From Henriciella sp045287255 (GTDB taxonomy: Bacteria > Pseudomonadota > Alphaproteobacteria > Caulobacterales > Hyphomonadaceae): DNA of 64,000 nt. The notes under the pieces were generated by a model. That model did not search any database and was not told the DNA's origin. It was given only the letters and a program-made list of their open reading frames with translations. The position numbers and the translations under genes are program-made. Location: positions 372,001 to 436,000 of the forward strand of contig NZ_CP137142.1 in the NCBI RefSeq assembly GCF_045287255.1. The letters are read 5' to 3'. Of the stretch, positions 1 to 8,764 are shown piece after piece (the stretch's first letter is position 1; each line of letters begins with the position of its first letter).

Positions 1-860
1 CGCAGTAGAAAGATCAGCGTCGTAATCCCAGCAATTAATCCCAGAAACAGACGCGGCTGCGGATCTGTGAGCACTGGACGGATCTTGCCATGGATCATCG
101 CCAGCGCCAGCAGGCTGAACGGTAGGCCGGCCATGATCATGAAGAAGATTGCCACAACAATAGCGGGTGTATCATAGAAGGCCCCGAAGGAGGCGTCATA
201 GGTCGAGTACCCTCCGGCTGCGACGGTCGTCATCGCGTGGGCGATAGCATCAAACAAAGACAGCCCGCTGGCCCAATAACCGATCATGCAAGCAAATGAG
301 ATGATCAGGTAGATCAGGCCCGTCTGCGCTGTAATCTCACCAATTCGCGGCATGAACTTGCCGGAGACATCAGAGCTTTCGAGCGAGAAAAGCTGCATCC
401 CGCCGACCCGCAACATCGGCAGGATAGCAATCGCGGTCACGATGATCCCGATCCCGCCAAACCATTGCAGGATGGCGCGCCAGAGCAACAGGCCGCGGGG
501 CTGGGTATCGAGCCCGGTAATCACCGTTGCCCCAGTTGTTGTGAGGCCCGAAATGCTTTCAAACATCGCATCGGTAAAGCTCATACCATTTCCAATAAAG
601 GGTATGGCGGCCATGCCGGGCAGAACCACCCAGACGAGGACCGTCAACAGGAAAGCTTCCTTTGACCCGGTCCGTTCCGGCCGCTGCCCCGACATGATGA
701 TCAGGCCACCACCAAATAGCAGCAGCGTAACGGCGCTGGCAGCAAAAACCGGCCATTCCGGGGCACCGTCGGCATAGTCCAGCAGCCAGCATGGAATCAT
801 CGCGGCTCCCAACAGAGCCGTCATGATCCCCAAAGCCAGTATCACCACGCGCAATTGCAT
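1..860 (-). CDS. trkH: TrkH-family potassium uptake permease, C-terminus cut by window edge
   Basis: This is the membrane subunit of a Trk K+ uptake system, which normally works with the cytosolic NAD-binding TrkA; no trkA is in the window. The minus-strand reading starts at an ATG complementary to 858-860 and stays open for 286 codons to the window edge, so about 200 residues are missing against the usual ~480. It is rich in hydrophobic segments. Two selectivity-filter pore loops are visible: SGLTTTGAT near residues 104-112 and TTVAAGGYST near 210-219. Family assignment rests on these loops and the helix pattern. It is transcribed divergently from mraZ across a 340-bp AT-rich gap. Confidence 0.9.
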   Translation of the reverse strand, partial: MQLRVVILALGIMTALLGAAMIPCWLLDYADGAPEWPVFAASAVTLLLFGGGLIIMSGQRPERTGSKEAFLLTVLVWVVLPGMAAIPFIGNGMSFTDAMFESISGLTTTGATVITGLDTQPRGLLLWRAILQWFGGIGIIVTAIAILPMLRVGGMQLFSLESSDVSGKFMPRIGEITAQTGLIYLIISFACMIGYWASGLSLFDAIAHAMTTVAAGGYSTYDASFGAFYDTPAIVVAIFFMIMAGLPFSLLALAMIHGKIRPVLTDPQPRLFLGLIAGITTLIFLL

Positions 861-1202
861 CCTGCGCGCTCTAGCACCAAAACCCTGCAAAGACGTGTAA
901 ATTGGGCAGTCGGGGCAATTTCTGCATGTTTTCTGTGAAAAGAATCAGGGGCAATCGCAAAAAAGTTTTCATTTTTCCAGATTTGTTTAACTGCTTGTAA
1001 ATAAATGATTTTCAAACTGTTAACCATAATGAAAAGTAACGTGTTCGGGTATATTCCTGATTTATTCGCGTCATGTTCCAGTCTGGCGGGCTTGTGGACA
1101 GAACGAATCGGCATCGAACCCATTTAAAACCATGTCAGCCCATGTTATCCCAAATTTGGTTAGGTTTGTCCCAAGTGAGGGTGGCCTGGGTTTGATGGGA
1201 GT
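861..1202. promoter_or_regulatory. Divergent trkH/dcw intergenic region
   Basis: A 342-bp non-coding gap between divergent trkH and mraZ. The part from about 940 to 1030 is clearly AT-rich, unlike the flanking genes, and should hold the dcw promoter. Two regulatory candidates are visible: TTAA-N7-TAAA at 987-1001, close to the CtrA consensus TTAA-N7-TTAA, and a phased TGGG repeat cluster at 1130-1173, annotated separately. Minus-strand frames here look like non-coding shadow. Confidence 0.6.
1130..1173 (-). promoter_or_regulatory. Candidate MraZ operator (phased TGGG repeats)
   Basis: Read on the minus strand there are TGGGA, TGGGC and TGG(T) units whose first bases lie at 1152, 1142 and 1132, exactly 10 bp apart, plus one more TGGGA at 1173, 21 bp away. 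MraZ from E. coli is known to bind TGGGN repeats separated by 5-nt spacers just upstream of mraZ. Spacing and location match; the orientation (minus strand) and function here are inferred. Confidence 0.5.
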
Positions 1203-1703
1203 ATGGCCGTGTTCGTCTCGACCTATGAGACATCGTTGGATTCAAAGGGCCGTGTGTCGGTTCCGGCACCTTTCCGGCATGCGCTGGAAGGCGGAACACG
1301 CTTATACCTTTGGCCTGCGTCAGACGGCTCGCCTTGCCTTGAAGGCGGCGGGGATGCGCTGATGGCCACATATCGCCAGACCCTGTCGCGCATGAGCCCA
1401 AACTCGAAAGCCCGCCGGGTGTTGATGCACCGCATCGTCTCCAAAGCGGCTGACCTCAAGATTGATGATACGGGCCGGATCAAAATCCCTGAGACGCATC
1501 TGGCGATGGCCGGGGTTGAGAAAGACCTGATCTTTGTCGGCTCCATGGACCGCTTCCATATCTGGGAGCCGTCTCGCTATGCCGCCTTTGATGCAGAGAT
1601 GGATGGCCTGCTTGATGAGGTCCAGGACGATATCGAAGCGCCCTTCAATGCAGCGCTCGCTTCTGGCGGTATTCTCGGCATAGTTGGCGGGGAGGAGAGC
1701 TAA
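1203..1703 (+). CDS. mraZ: Transcriptional regulator MraZ
   Basis: First gene of the dcw operon; a 166-aa DNA-binding repressor that autoregulates the cluster in other bacteria. The protein has two SpoVT-AbrB-type repeats: the first carries VSTYETSLDSKGRVSVPAPFR at the N-terminus (split here as VSTYETSLDSKGR followed by VSVPAPFR), and the second carries DDTGRIKIPE in the middle, matching the family pattern of one DxKGR-like turn per repeat. ATG at 1203 follows GGGAG closely. Its stop shares a base with the rsmH start (TAATG), indicating translational coupling. Phased TGGG repeats lie immediately upstream. Confidence 0.95.
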   Translation: MAVFVSTYETSLDSKGRVSVPAPFRHALEGGTRLYLWPASDGSPCLEGGGDALMATYRQTLSRMSPNSKARRVLMHRIVSKAADLKIDDTGRIKIPETHLAMAGVEKDLIFVGSMDRFHIWEPSRYAAFDAEMDGLLDEVQDDIEAPFNAALASGGILGIVGGEES

Positions 1704-2695
1704 TGGGGCATGTGCCGGTTCTCCTGAATGAAGTGCTTGAAGCGCTCGCGCCTGCTGATGGCGAAACCTATGTCGACGGCACATTTGGCGGCGGTGGCTA
1801 TGCCTTGCGCGTGCTGGAAAGTGCCGATTGCAAAGTGATCGGCATTGATCGTGATCTCGATGCCATCGCCCGCGCTGAAAAGCTGTCAGAGACAGAGCCA
1901 CGCCTGACCCCCCTGCTGGGGCGGTTCGGCGATATGGATGCCTTGCTGTTGAATAATGGCATCGACCGCGTTGAGGGTGTGATGCTCGATATTGGCGTTT
2001 CCTCTTTCCAGATCGATCAGGCCGAGCGTGGCTTCTCTTTCATGCGTGATGGCCCACTCGATATGCGTATGGGGCGGTCCGGGCCAAGCGCGGCTGATGT
2101 TGTGAACACGATGGCGCCAGCCGATTTGGCTCAGGTCATTCGTCAGCTCGGCGAAGAAAAACAGGCCCGCCGCATTGCAGGCGCGATTGTTACGCGCCGC
2201 TCTGAAAAACCGTTTGAGACGACCCTTGATCTTGCCGATGCCATCGAAACCGCGCTCGGTGGTCGTCGAGGCCGCAAGACACATCCGGCAACCCTGACCT
2301 TTCAGGCCCTGCGCATGTTTGTGAATGATGAGCTGGGCGAGCTGGCGCGTGGCCTTGCGGCTGCGGAGCGTATGCTGGTCCCGGGTGGTCGACTGGTTGT
2401 CGTCACGTTCCACTCACTCGAAGACCGTCTCGTTAAGCTTTTCCTCCGATCTCGCGCCGGGCTTGGCGGCGGTGGTTCGCGTTATCTGCCAGAACGCGCC
2501 AAGGGGCCTGCACCAACGTTTGATCTGTTACAGAAGAAAGCGATTGAGCCGAGCGAGTCTGAAACCGAAACCAATCCCCGTGCGCGGTCTGCGCGGTTGC
2601 GCGTTGGGGTGCGCACGCCCGCCGCGTTCTGGGTCGATGCGGTCGATACGGGCGTTCGCGTGCCGGATCTGCGCGATGTGGAGGTGGCAGCATGA
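1703..2695 (+). CDS. rsmH: 16S rRNA (cytosine(1402)-N(4))-methyltransferase RsmH
   Basis: SAM-dependent methyltransferase (also called MraW) that N4-methylates C1402 in the P-site region of 16S rRNA. The 330-aa protein starts with the canonical GHVPVLLNEV and has the glycine-rich SAM loop DGTFGGGGY at residues 25-33, followed by the acidic GIDRD strand end. It retains the LDIGVSSFQID and RAFSFMRDGPLDMRM-type block (here ERGFSFMRDGPLDMRM), and VVTFHSLEDR near the C-terminus. Length is normal for the family. It overlaps mraZ by one base and ftsL by four, as expected inside the dcw operon. Confidence 0.97.
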   Translation: MGHVPVLLNEVLEALAPADGETYVDGTFGGGGYALRVLESADCKVIGIDRDLDAIARAEKLSETEPRLTPLLGRFGDMDALLLNNGIDRVEGVMLDIGVSSFQIDQAERGFSFMRDGPLDMRMGRSGPSAADVVNTMAPADLAQVIRQLGEEKQARRIAGAIVTRRSEKPFETTLDLADAIETALGGRRGRKTHPATLTFQALRMFVNDELGELARGLAAAERMLVPGGRLVVVTFHSLEDRLVKLFLRSRAGLGGGGSRYLPERAKGPAPTFDLLQKKAIEPSESETETNPRARSARLRVGVRTPAAFWVDAVDTGVRVPDLRDVEVAA

Positions 2696-3033
2696 GTAAG
2701 CGCGCTTTCCTCTTCGGGCTGGCGGTGATCGCCGTGCTGATTTTCAGTCTCTACCGCGCCAAATACGGCGCGCGTGAAACCGTTGCTGAGATCGCTGAGA
2801 TCGAAACCCAGATCGCTGCGGCCAAACAGGAGCAGCTCTCTCTGCGCACCGAGTTCATTCACCGCTCCCGTCAGGAGTGGATTGAGGAATATGCTCGCAA
2901 ACAGCTCGGCATGGTCCCGGCGCGCGCCGAACAATTCGTACGTATGGTCGATCTTGATAGCCGCGTTGGCCCGCCTGTGAGCCGCGCTGATCCATCCGAG
3001 CCTGTCGATCGGGAGGTGCGCGATGACGGATAG
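2692..3033 (+). CDS. ftsL: Cell division protein FtsL
   Basis: Small bitopic divisome protein of 113 aa. A short cytoplasmic start (MSKR) precedes one transmembrane segment at about residues 5-20, and then a periplasmic heptad-rich coiled coil rich in E, I and Q (about 30-65). FtsL forms a complex with FtsB/FtsQ and activates FtsWI. Sequence conservation is low in this family, so the call rests on length, topology and position between rsmH and ftsI. It overlaps rsmH by 4 bp (ATGA) and ftsI by 11 bp. The polar tail rich in D, P and R is unremarkable. Confidence 0.85.
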   Translation: MSKRAFLFGLAVIAVLIFSLYRAKYGARETVAEIAEIETQIAAAKQEQLSLRTEFIHRSRQEWIEEYARKQLGMVPARAEQFVRMVDLDSRVGPPVSRADPSEPVDREVRDDG

Positions 3034-4681
3034 GGTGGGTTCAGAAGCAACCATGCGCGGCGGTGGCATGCGCTCGCGCATTGTCTCGATGGCTTTGCTG
3101 GCCGTTTTCTGTGTGATCGCCGTGAAAGGCGCGAGCGTTGCCATCAGTGGTCCGGCTGAAACCGGAGGGGTTTCCGCAGCGTTTGAAGAAACCACCGCTC
3201 GCGCCGATATTGTTGATCGCAATGGAGAGCTTTTGGCAACGTCGGTCACTGTCTATTCCCTTTTCGCTGATCCACGCGCGATGATGGATGGCGGCCTGAT
3301 CGCGCAGGAATTGGCGAGCGTCCTGCCTGACCTTGATGTTGACCTGATCACGCAGCGCCTGAGCAATAAGGAGCGGGCCTTTGTCTGGATCAAGCGTGGT
3401 CTGACCCCGCGCCAGCGTCAGGCTGTGTTTGAGCTGGGCTTAGAAGGGCTTGGCTTCCGGGAAGAGAGCCGCCGGGCCTATCCGCGCGGCACACTGGCGG
3501 GGCATGTGCTCGGCTATGCAGGCGCGGACGGGCAGGGGCTTGGCGGTGTCGAGTATGCCATGGATGATCGCCTGACAGCGGGCGGCAAGCCGCTGGCGCT
3601 GACGCTCGATTCAAACGTTCAGTTCAGCCTTGAGGCCGAGCTTGCAGCCGCTGTTGGTCAATACGAGGCTGAAGGCGCGGCGGGCATCGTCATGCGCCCA
3701 CAGACAGGGGAAGTTCTCGGCATGGCCAGCTGGCCCCCGATTGACCCCAACCGGGCGACTGAGATCAGTCTTGATGCGCCAGAGCGGCTCGATCGCGCCA
3801 GTGGTGCAGTTTTTGAGCTGGGCTCTGTGTTCAAGCCGATCACGGTTGCCGGGGCCATCGATTCCGGCGCCATCCGCCCAAGTGACCGCTTCGATGTGCG
3901 TGAGCCGCTGGTCATTCGTGGGCGCAAGATCAGTGATGATCACCCAATTGCAGGCCGCGCCAATATCACCGAAATCGTCCAGCAAAGTTCGAATATCGGG
4001 ACCATTAAAGTCGCCTGGCAAATGGGCGCGCGTCGCCAGCAAGAGCTGTACGCCTCGCTTGGTCTGTTTGAGCGTGCCCCGATTGAACTGGCGGGTAGTG
4101 CGCGTCCGCTTGTTCCGACTGACTTTGACGAGCTGACGAGTGCCACGACCAGCTATGGTCACGGTATTGCGGTCACGCCGATCGCTTTTGCGGCGGCCTT
4201 CTCCGCGCTTGCCAATGCTGGGGAATATGTTGAGCCAACCCTGCTGATGACTCCAAAACGCAAGCGCAATCCAAAGCGCGTTCTGTCGGCGCCTACCGCG
4301 GCTCTGGTCACGCAAATGATGCGGCAGGCCGTGACCATTGGCACCGGAAAACAGGCCGAGGTGGCGGGCTATCGCATCGCCGGAAAGACCGGAACGGCGG
4401 AGAAGCCAATCCCCGGTGGTTATTCTGAGGATGAGAACATTTGCAGCTTTGCCGCGCTTTTCCCCGCTGACCGCCCTGAATATGTCGTATTGATCGTGCT
4501 GGACACTCCTAAAGCCGGAGTGGATCGTGGTCGCACTGCTGCGTGGAATGCAGCGCCTACGGCTGGACGGGTGATCGAGCGGATCGCGCCTATTCTGGGT
4601 GTCGAGCCGCGATTTGATGCGCCTGTCCGGTCCGGGCCTCAGGTTCGCTCTGTCTCTGAACCGAGAAGGAGTGACCTGTGA
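3023..4681 (+). CDS. ftsI: Peptidoglycan D,D-transpeptidase FtsI (PBP3)
   Basis: Class B penicillin-binding protein that cross-links septal peptidoglycan together with FtsW. The 552-aa protein has an N-terminal transmembrane anchor (about 19-38), a dimerisation/pedestal domain starting at the RADIVDRNGELLA block, and a transpeptidase domain with all three active-site motifs: S268-V-F-K271, S322-S-N324 and K455-T-G457. It is slightly shorter than the ~580-610 aa common in proteobacteria, mainly at the C-terminus. The start at 3023 lies inside ftsL; an in-frame ATG at residue 11 is an alternative. The gene ends with GTGA shared with murE. Confidence 0.96.
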   Translation: MTDRVGSEATMRGGGMRSRIVSMALLAVFCVIAVKGASVAISGPAETGGVSAAFEETTARADIVDRNGELLATSVTVYSLFADPRAMMDGGLIAQELASVLPDLDVDLITQRLSNKERAFVWIKRGLTPRQRQAVFELGLEGLGFREESRRAYPRGTLAGHVLGYAGADGQGLGGVEYAMDDRLTAGGKPLALTLDSNVQFSLEAELAAAVGQYEAEGAAGIVMRPQTGEVLGMASWPPIDPNRATEISLDAPERLDRASGAVFELGSVFKPITVAGAIDSGAIRPSDRFDVREPLVIRGRKISDDHPIAGRANITEIVQQSSNIGTIKVAWQMGARRQQELYASLGLFERAPIELAGSARPLVPTDFDELTSATTSYGHGIAVTPIAFAAAFSALANAGEYVEPTLLMTPKRKRNPKRVLSAPTAALVTQMMRQAVTIGTGKQAEVAGYRIAGKTGTAEKPIPGGYSEDENICSFAALFPADRPEYVVLIVLDTPKAGVDRGRTAAWNAAPTAGRVIERIAPILGVEPRFDAPVRSGPQVRSVSEPRRSDL

Positions 4682-6117
4682 CTTTGAATGAACTTTTCCC
4701 TGATCATGACCTTGGTGATCTGCCTGTGGCGGGCATTACCGCTGACAGCCGCCAGATTAAGCCGGGCTATGTCTTCGCGGCGCTGCAGGGTGTGGTCGCG
4801 GATGGCCGGACCTATATCCTGCAGGCTCTAGCGGCTGGCGCAGTTGCGGTTGTTGGTGAAGACTTGCCCGCGATTGACGGCGCAGTCGCGATTGAGGTGC
4901 TGAATGCACGTCTCGCTCTGGCGCAGGCCTCAGCGCGCTTCTATCCGATCCAGCCAGACCATATTATCGCGATCACCGGGACGAATGGCAAAAGCTCAAC
5001 CGTCGATTTCCTGCGCCAGATTTGGGACAGTGCCGGGATGAAAGCCGCCTCCATGGGCACGCTCGGCGCGATTGGCCCGAACGGTAATATTGATCTTGGC
5101 CATACAACCCCTGATCCGGTCGCGATTCACGAAACGCTCTCCACGCTGGCGTCTGAAGGCGTGGGTCATGTCGCGATGGAGGCGTCCTCGCACGGGCTTG
5201 CGCAGTACCGCCTTGATGCGGTGAACCTGTCCGCGGTGGCTTTCACGAACCTGACACAGGACCATCTCGACTATCACAAGGATATGGATGGTTATCGCGC
5301 CGCCAAATTGCGCTTGTTCGGCGATCTGGCTCCAAAAGGTTGCCCGGCTGTGGTCAATGCTGACAGCGATGAGCGAGGCGCGTTCGAAACTGTCGCCAAG
5401 GCGCGTGGACTTGATCTGATCTCCGTAGGGTGGCGCGGCGCGGACTTGAAGATTGAGGAGCTGATGCCCCGTGCGACGGGCCAGCGTCTATTCCTGAACT
5501 GGCGCGGTGAAAAAGCCGCCGTCGATCTACCCCTGATCGGTGAATTTCAGGCGCTCAATGCCTTGACCGCCGCGGGGCTCGCACTCGCTGGCAATATGGA
5601 TTTGCAAGCCGTTGCGACAGGGCTGTCCAAACTGCAGCCGGTAAAGGGTCGCCTTGAATATGTCGGGCAAACGGCTGACGGGGCAGGGGTTTTTGTCGAT
5701 TATGCGCACACCCCGGCGGGCCTTGATGTCCTGATCCGCGCGGCGCGTCCGCATACGGCCGGGCGTCTGGTGGTCGTCTTTGGCTGCGGCGGCGACCGTG
5801 ACAAGGGCAAGCGCCCGCAAATGGGCGCGATTGCGGCCAAGCATGCCGATACAGTCATCGTCACGGATGACAATCCGCGTAGCGAAGACCCAGCAACCAT
5901 CCGCGCTGAAATCCTGACGGCGGTGGCCGAAGGCATAGAAATCGGTGATCGCGGCGCGGCTATTGCCCAAGCGATTGCGGGCCTTCAAAAAGGTGACACG
6001 CTGCTCATCGCGGGCAAAGGGCATGAAACCGGACAGATTATCGGCGATACGGTTGTGCCGTTCTCTGATCAGGAGACAGCCATTGCTGCCCTGAAGGCAG
6101 GGGGTGGTCATGTCTGA
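4678..6117 (+). CDS. murE: UDP-MurNAc-tripeptide synthetase MurE (meso-DAP adding)
   Basis: Cytoplasmic Mur ligase that adds the third stem residue to UDP-MurNAc-L-Ala-D-Glu using ATP. The 479-aa protein shows the ATP P-loop GTNGKSS at residues 101-107 with K105, the conserved TTPDP block after it, and D398-N-P-R401. The DNPR motif is the known signature for meso-diaminopimelate-specific enzymes, so A1-gamma type peptidoglycan is inferred. The start is GTG in a GTGA overlap with ftsI. RBS-like GAAGGAG lies 6-10 bases upstream. The end overlaps murF. Confidence 0.96.
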   Translation: MTLNELFPDHDLGDLPVAGITADSRQIKPGYVFAALQGVVADGRTYILQALAAGAVAVVGEDLPAIDGAVAIEVLNARLALAQASARFYPIQPDHIIAITGTNGKSSTVDFLRQIWDSAGMKAASMGTLGAIGPNGNIDLGHTTPDPVAIHETLSTLASEGVGHVAMEASSHGLAQYRLDAVNLSAVAFTNLTQDHLDYHKDMDGYRAAKLRLFGDLAPKGCPAVVNADSDERGAFETVAKARGLDLISVGWRGADLKIEELMPRATGQRLFLNWRGEKAAVDLPLIGEFQALNALTAAGLALAGNMDLQAVATGLSKLQPVKGRLEYVGQTADGAGVFVDYAHTPAGLDVLIRAARPHTAGRLVVVFGCGGDRDKGKRPQMGAIAAKHADTVIVTDDNPRSEDPATIRAEILTAVAEGIEIGDRGAAIAQAIAGLQKGDTLLIAGKGHETGQIIGDTVVPFSDQETAIAALKAGGGHV

Positions 6118-7570
6118 TCCGCTCTGGACCTCTGCTGAGATCGCCGCCGCGACAGGCGGCACCGCTAGCGATGATTTTGCTGTTTTCGGCCTCTCGATCG
6201 ATACACGCACCATTGATGCAGGTGATCTCTTCGTCGCGCTGAAAGATGTCCGCGATGGCCATGATTTCGTCTCTGCGGCCTTTGATGAAGGGGCCGAAGG
6301 CGCACTGGTCAGCCGCGAGGTTGAGGGCGGCCCAACGGTGCGCGTTGATGATGTCCTCACCGGACTTGAGCAGCTTGGCCTCGCCGCCCGCAATCGCGCG
6401 ACCGATTGCTACCGCACCGCCGTTACAGGATCGGTCGGCAAGACCAGCGTTAAGGAAATGCTGGCGCGGATTTATCGCGCACTTGGCCCGGCGCACTGGA
6501 ATGAGCGCAGCTTCAACAATCAGTGGGGTGTGCCGCTGACCCTGGCGCGGATGCCAAAGGAAACCCGGCGCGCCATCTTCGAGATTGGCATGAATACGCC
6601 GGGCGAAATTGCCCCGCGCTCAGTCATGGTTCAGCCCCATGCCGCGCTGATCACCAAGATTGCTCCGGCTCACCTTGAGGGTGTTGGCTCCATTGAGGGC
6701 GTGGCGAAAGAGAAGTCTGACATCTTTGCCGGACTGTTACCGGGCGGTGTTGCGGTCCTGCCGTATGAAGATCGCTTTGTGGATTATCTCAAAGCTGAGG
6801 CCAAAGCCCATCAGCCGGACTGTCAGATCAAGACCTTTGGCATGGATCGCAGCGCTGATGCCTATGTCCACCAGATCTATACCGATGCCGCTACAATGAG
6901 TGTCTATCTCGTAGTGCAGGGCGTTGAGGTCTGTGTCGAACTCAACGCAATTGGCGAGCATTGGGCGATGAATGCGGCGGCGGCTTTGCTGCTTGCGTGT
7001 CAGGATGACAGCGTTGATGTCGAGACGGCGGCGCAGGCGCTGTCTGGCTATGCCCCGCCTGCCGGGCGCGGAACCGCAGAAATCCTCAAGCTGCCGAATG
7101 GCGGCGAGGTGACCCTCATCGATGATGCCTATAATGCCAATCCGGAAAGCATGCGCGCCGCTTTGAAAAGCTTTGGCGAGCGTCCGGGTGCCCGCCACAT
7201 TGCTGTGCTGGGTGAAATGCTCGAAGTCGGCGCCACCAGCGCAGCTGAACATGCGGCTTTGGCGGGGCCGATCCGCGCGGCAGGTGTGACAAAAGCCTAC
7301 CTTGCCGGAGACGGTATGGTGCCGCTGGTTGAGGCGCTCTGTGGACAACCTTCGGAACGAACAGAGTCCATCTGGTCGGTCAAGGCCGAAGGCTTCGAAA
7401 ATGACCTGAAAAATGCGTTGAAAGACGGCGATCTCCTCTTGCTTAAAGGCTCGAATGCCTCCGGAATAAACAGGCTCGCAGACCGCTTGCGCCAATGGAG
7501 CGCTTCGGCAGACGAGCAGGTGAAGGACAGCGGTGTAGAAAACACTGCGAGGGGTCGTGATGCTGTATGA
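6110..7570 (+). CDS. murF: UDP-MurNAc-tripeptide:D-Ala-D-Ala ligase MurF
   Basis: Last cytoplasmic Mur ligase; it joins D-Ala-D-Ala to the tripeptide precursor. The 486-aa protein has the P-loop GSVGKTS with K111, a middle-domain block NNQWGVPLTLAR, and the DDAYNANPESMRAAL motif typical of MurF. I start at ATG 6110, which lies about 6 bases after AGGGGG; a GTG at 6104 is in frame but too close to that site. The start overlaps murE by 8 bp and the end overlaps mraY by 11 bp, fitting coupled translation. Confidence 0.95.
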   Translation: MSDPLWTSAEIAAATGGTASDDFAVFGLSIDTRTIDAGDLFVALKDVRDGHDFVSAAFDEGAEGALVSREVEGGPTVRVDDVLTGLEQLGLAARNRATDCYRTAVTGSVGKTSVKEMLARIYRALGPAHWNERSFNNQWGVPLTLARMPKETRRAIFEIGMNTPGEIAPRSVMVQPHAALITKIAPAHLEGVGSIEGVAKEKSDIFAGLLPGGVAVLPYEDRFVDYLKAEAKAHQPDCQIKTFGMDRSADAYVHQIYTDAATMSVYLVVQGVEVCVELNAIGEHWAMNAAAALLLACQDDSVDVETAAQALSGYAPPAGRGTAEILKLPNGGEVTLIDDAYNANPESMRAALKSFGERPGARHIAVLGEMLEVGATSAAEHAALAGPIRAAGVTKAYLAGDGMVPLVEALCGQPSERTESIWSVKAEGFENDLKNALKDGDLLLLKGSNASGINRLADRLRQWSASADEQVKDSGVENTARGRDAV

Positions 7571-8753
7571 ATGGCTTGCCGCTGATGACGGCGTATTTCG
7601 TCTTTTAAACTTCCTGACCTTCCGGACAGGACTGGCCCTCGTGACCGCCTTTCTGTTCACTGTGATTTTTGGCGGCTGGTTGATCGATGTGTTGCGCGCC
7701 AAGCAGGGCAAGGGCCAGCCGATTCGTGATCTCTCGCTTGAGGCGCAGCTCTCCAAACAGGGGACGCCAACCATGGGCGGCTTCCTGATCTGGGTTGGTT
7801 TGTTGCTGGGCACATTGCTGTTCGCGGACCTGCGAAACCCTTACATCTGGGTCGTGCTGTTCGTGGCGCTCTCTTATGCCTTCCTCGGATTCCTTGATGA
7901 CTATGCGAAAGTCACCAAGCAAAGCACGGATGGCGTCTCGGCTAAGGTTCGCCTGCTCACAGAGTTTGCCGTAGCCGCGCTGGCGGGTGCTTTCATCATG
8001 GGCCTGCATGGCGCGCATACCCCGCTCGGCCATGCTGATTGGGGCGCTCTGACCCCGCTGGCCGAATGGATTGCCAGTGTCGCGCCTGAAACCAGCGTAG
8101 AGCGCAATGAGGCGGCTTTCTCCGGCGGGGTCGCGATCCCGTTCGTGAATGACTATTTCCTGCCGCTTGGCGGTCTGTTTATCGCGTTTGCGGCTCTGGT
8201 GATCGTAGGCTCAGCCAATGCGGTGAACTTCACGGATGGCCTTGATGGTCTTGCCATTGTGCCAATGATGTTTGCTGCCGCCTCTTATGCGCTGATCGCC
8301 TATTTGACGGGGAACTTCATTTTTGCGGGTTATCTCGGCATTCAGTTCGCCCCCGGTGCGGGTGAGCTTGCGGTTTTGCTCGGCGCCATGATTGGCGCTG
8401 GAATGGGCTTCTTATGGTACAATGCCTATCCGGCCAAAGTCTTCATGGGGGACACCGGATCGCTTGGCCTTGGCGGGATGATTGGCGTTGTCGCCGTTGC
8501 CGTAAAACACGAGTTTGCGCTCGCCGTGATTGGTGGCCTGTTCGTGCTGGAAGCCGCTTCGGTCATTCTGCAGGTTGGCTATTTCAAGCTCACGCGAAAG
8601 CTGAGCGGGGAAGGGAAGCGCATCTTCCTGATGGCGCCTCTGCATCATCATTTTCAAAAGAAAAACTGGCCGGAAACGCGCGTTGTTGCGCGGTTCTGGA
8701 TCCTGTCCGTCCTGTTCGCCCTTGCGGGCCTAGCCACCCTGAAGCTGAGGTAA
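7560..8753 (+). CDS. mraY: Phospho-MurNAc-pentapeptide transferase MraY
   Basis: Polytopic inner-membrane enzyme that makes lipid I by moving phospho-MurNAc-pentapeptide to undecaprenyl phosphate. About ten hydrophobic segments are visible. Family signatures are intact: GTPTMGG in the N-terminal part, FLDDYAKV with the catalytic Asp pair, NAVNFTDGLDGLA, and the cytoplasmic PLHHHF(Q)KK loop near the C-terminus. At 397 aa it is longer than the ~360 aa of E. coli, owing to a loop around residues 150-190. ATG 7560 follows GAGGGG; a GTG at 7557 is also in frame but a poorer choice. Confidence 0.97.
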   Translation: MLYEWLAADDGVFRLLNFLTFRTGLALVTAFLFTVIFGGWLIDVLRAKQGKGQPIRDLSLEAQLSKQGTPTMGGFLIWVGLLLGTLLFADLRNPYIWVVLFVALSYAFLGFLDDYAKVTKQSTDGVSAKVRLLTEFAVAALAGAFIMGLHGAHTPLGHADWGALTPLAEWIASVAPETSVERNEAAFSGGVAIPFVNDYFLPLGGLFIAFAALVIVGSANAVNFTDGLDGLAIVPMMFAAASYALIAYLTGNFIFAGYLGIQFAPGAGELAVLLGAMIGAGMGFLWYNAYPAKVFMGDTGSLGLGGMIGVVAVAVKHEFALAVIGGLFVLEAASVILQVGYFKLTRKLSGEGKRIFLMAPLHHHFQKKNWPETRVVARFWILSVLFALAGLATLKLR

Positions 8754-8764
8754 CCTGAACCCTT

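Noticed and set aside
352..777. Plus-strand open frame of 141 codons
   Set aside because: Antisense to trkH, whose minus-strand frame has clear pore-loop motifs; the plus frame is low-complexity Pro/Arg-rich shadow.
842..1123. Minus-strand 93-codon frame upstream of trkH
   Set aside because: Lies mostly in the AT-rich promoter region, overlaps the trkH start and has no RBS or recognisable sequence.
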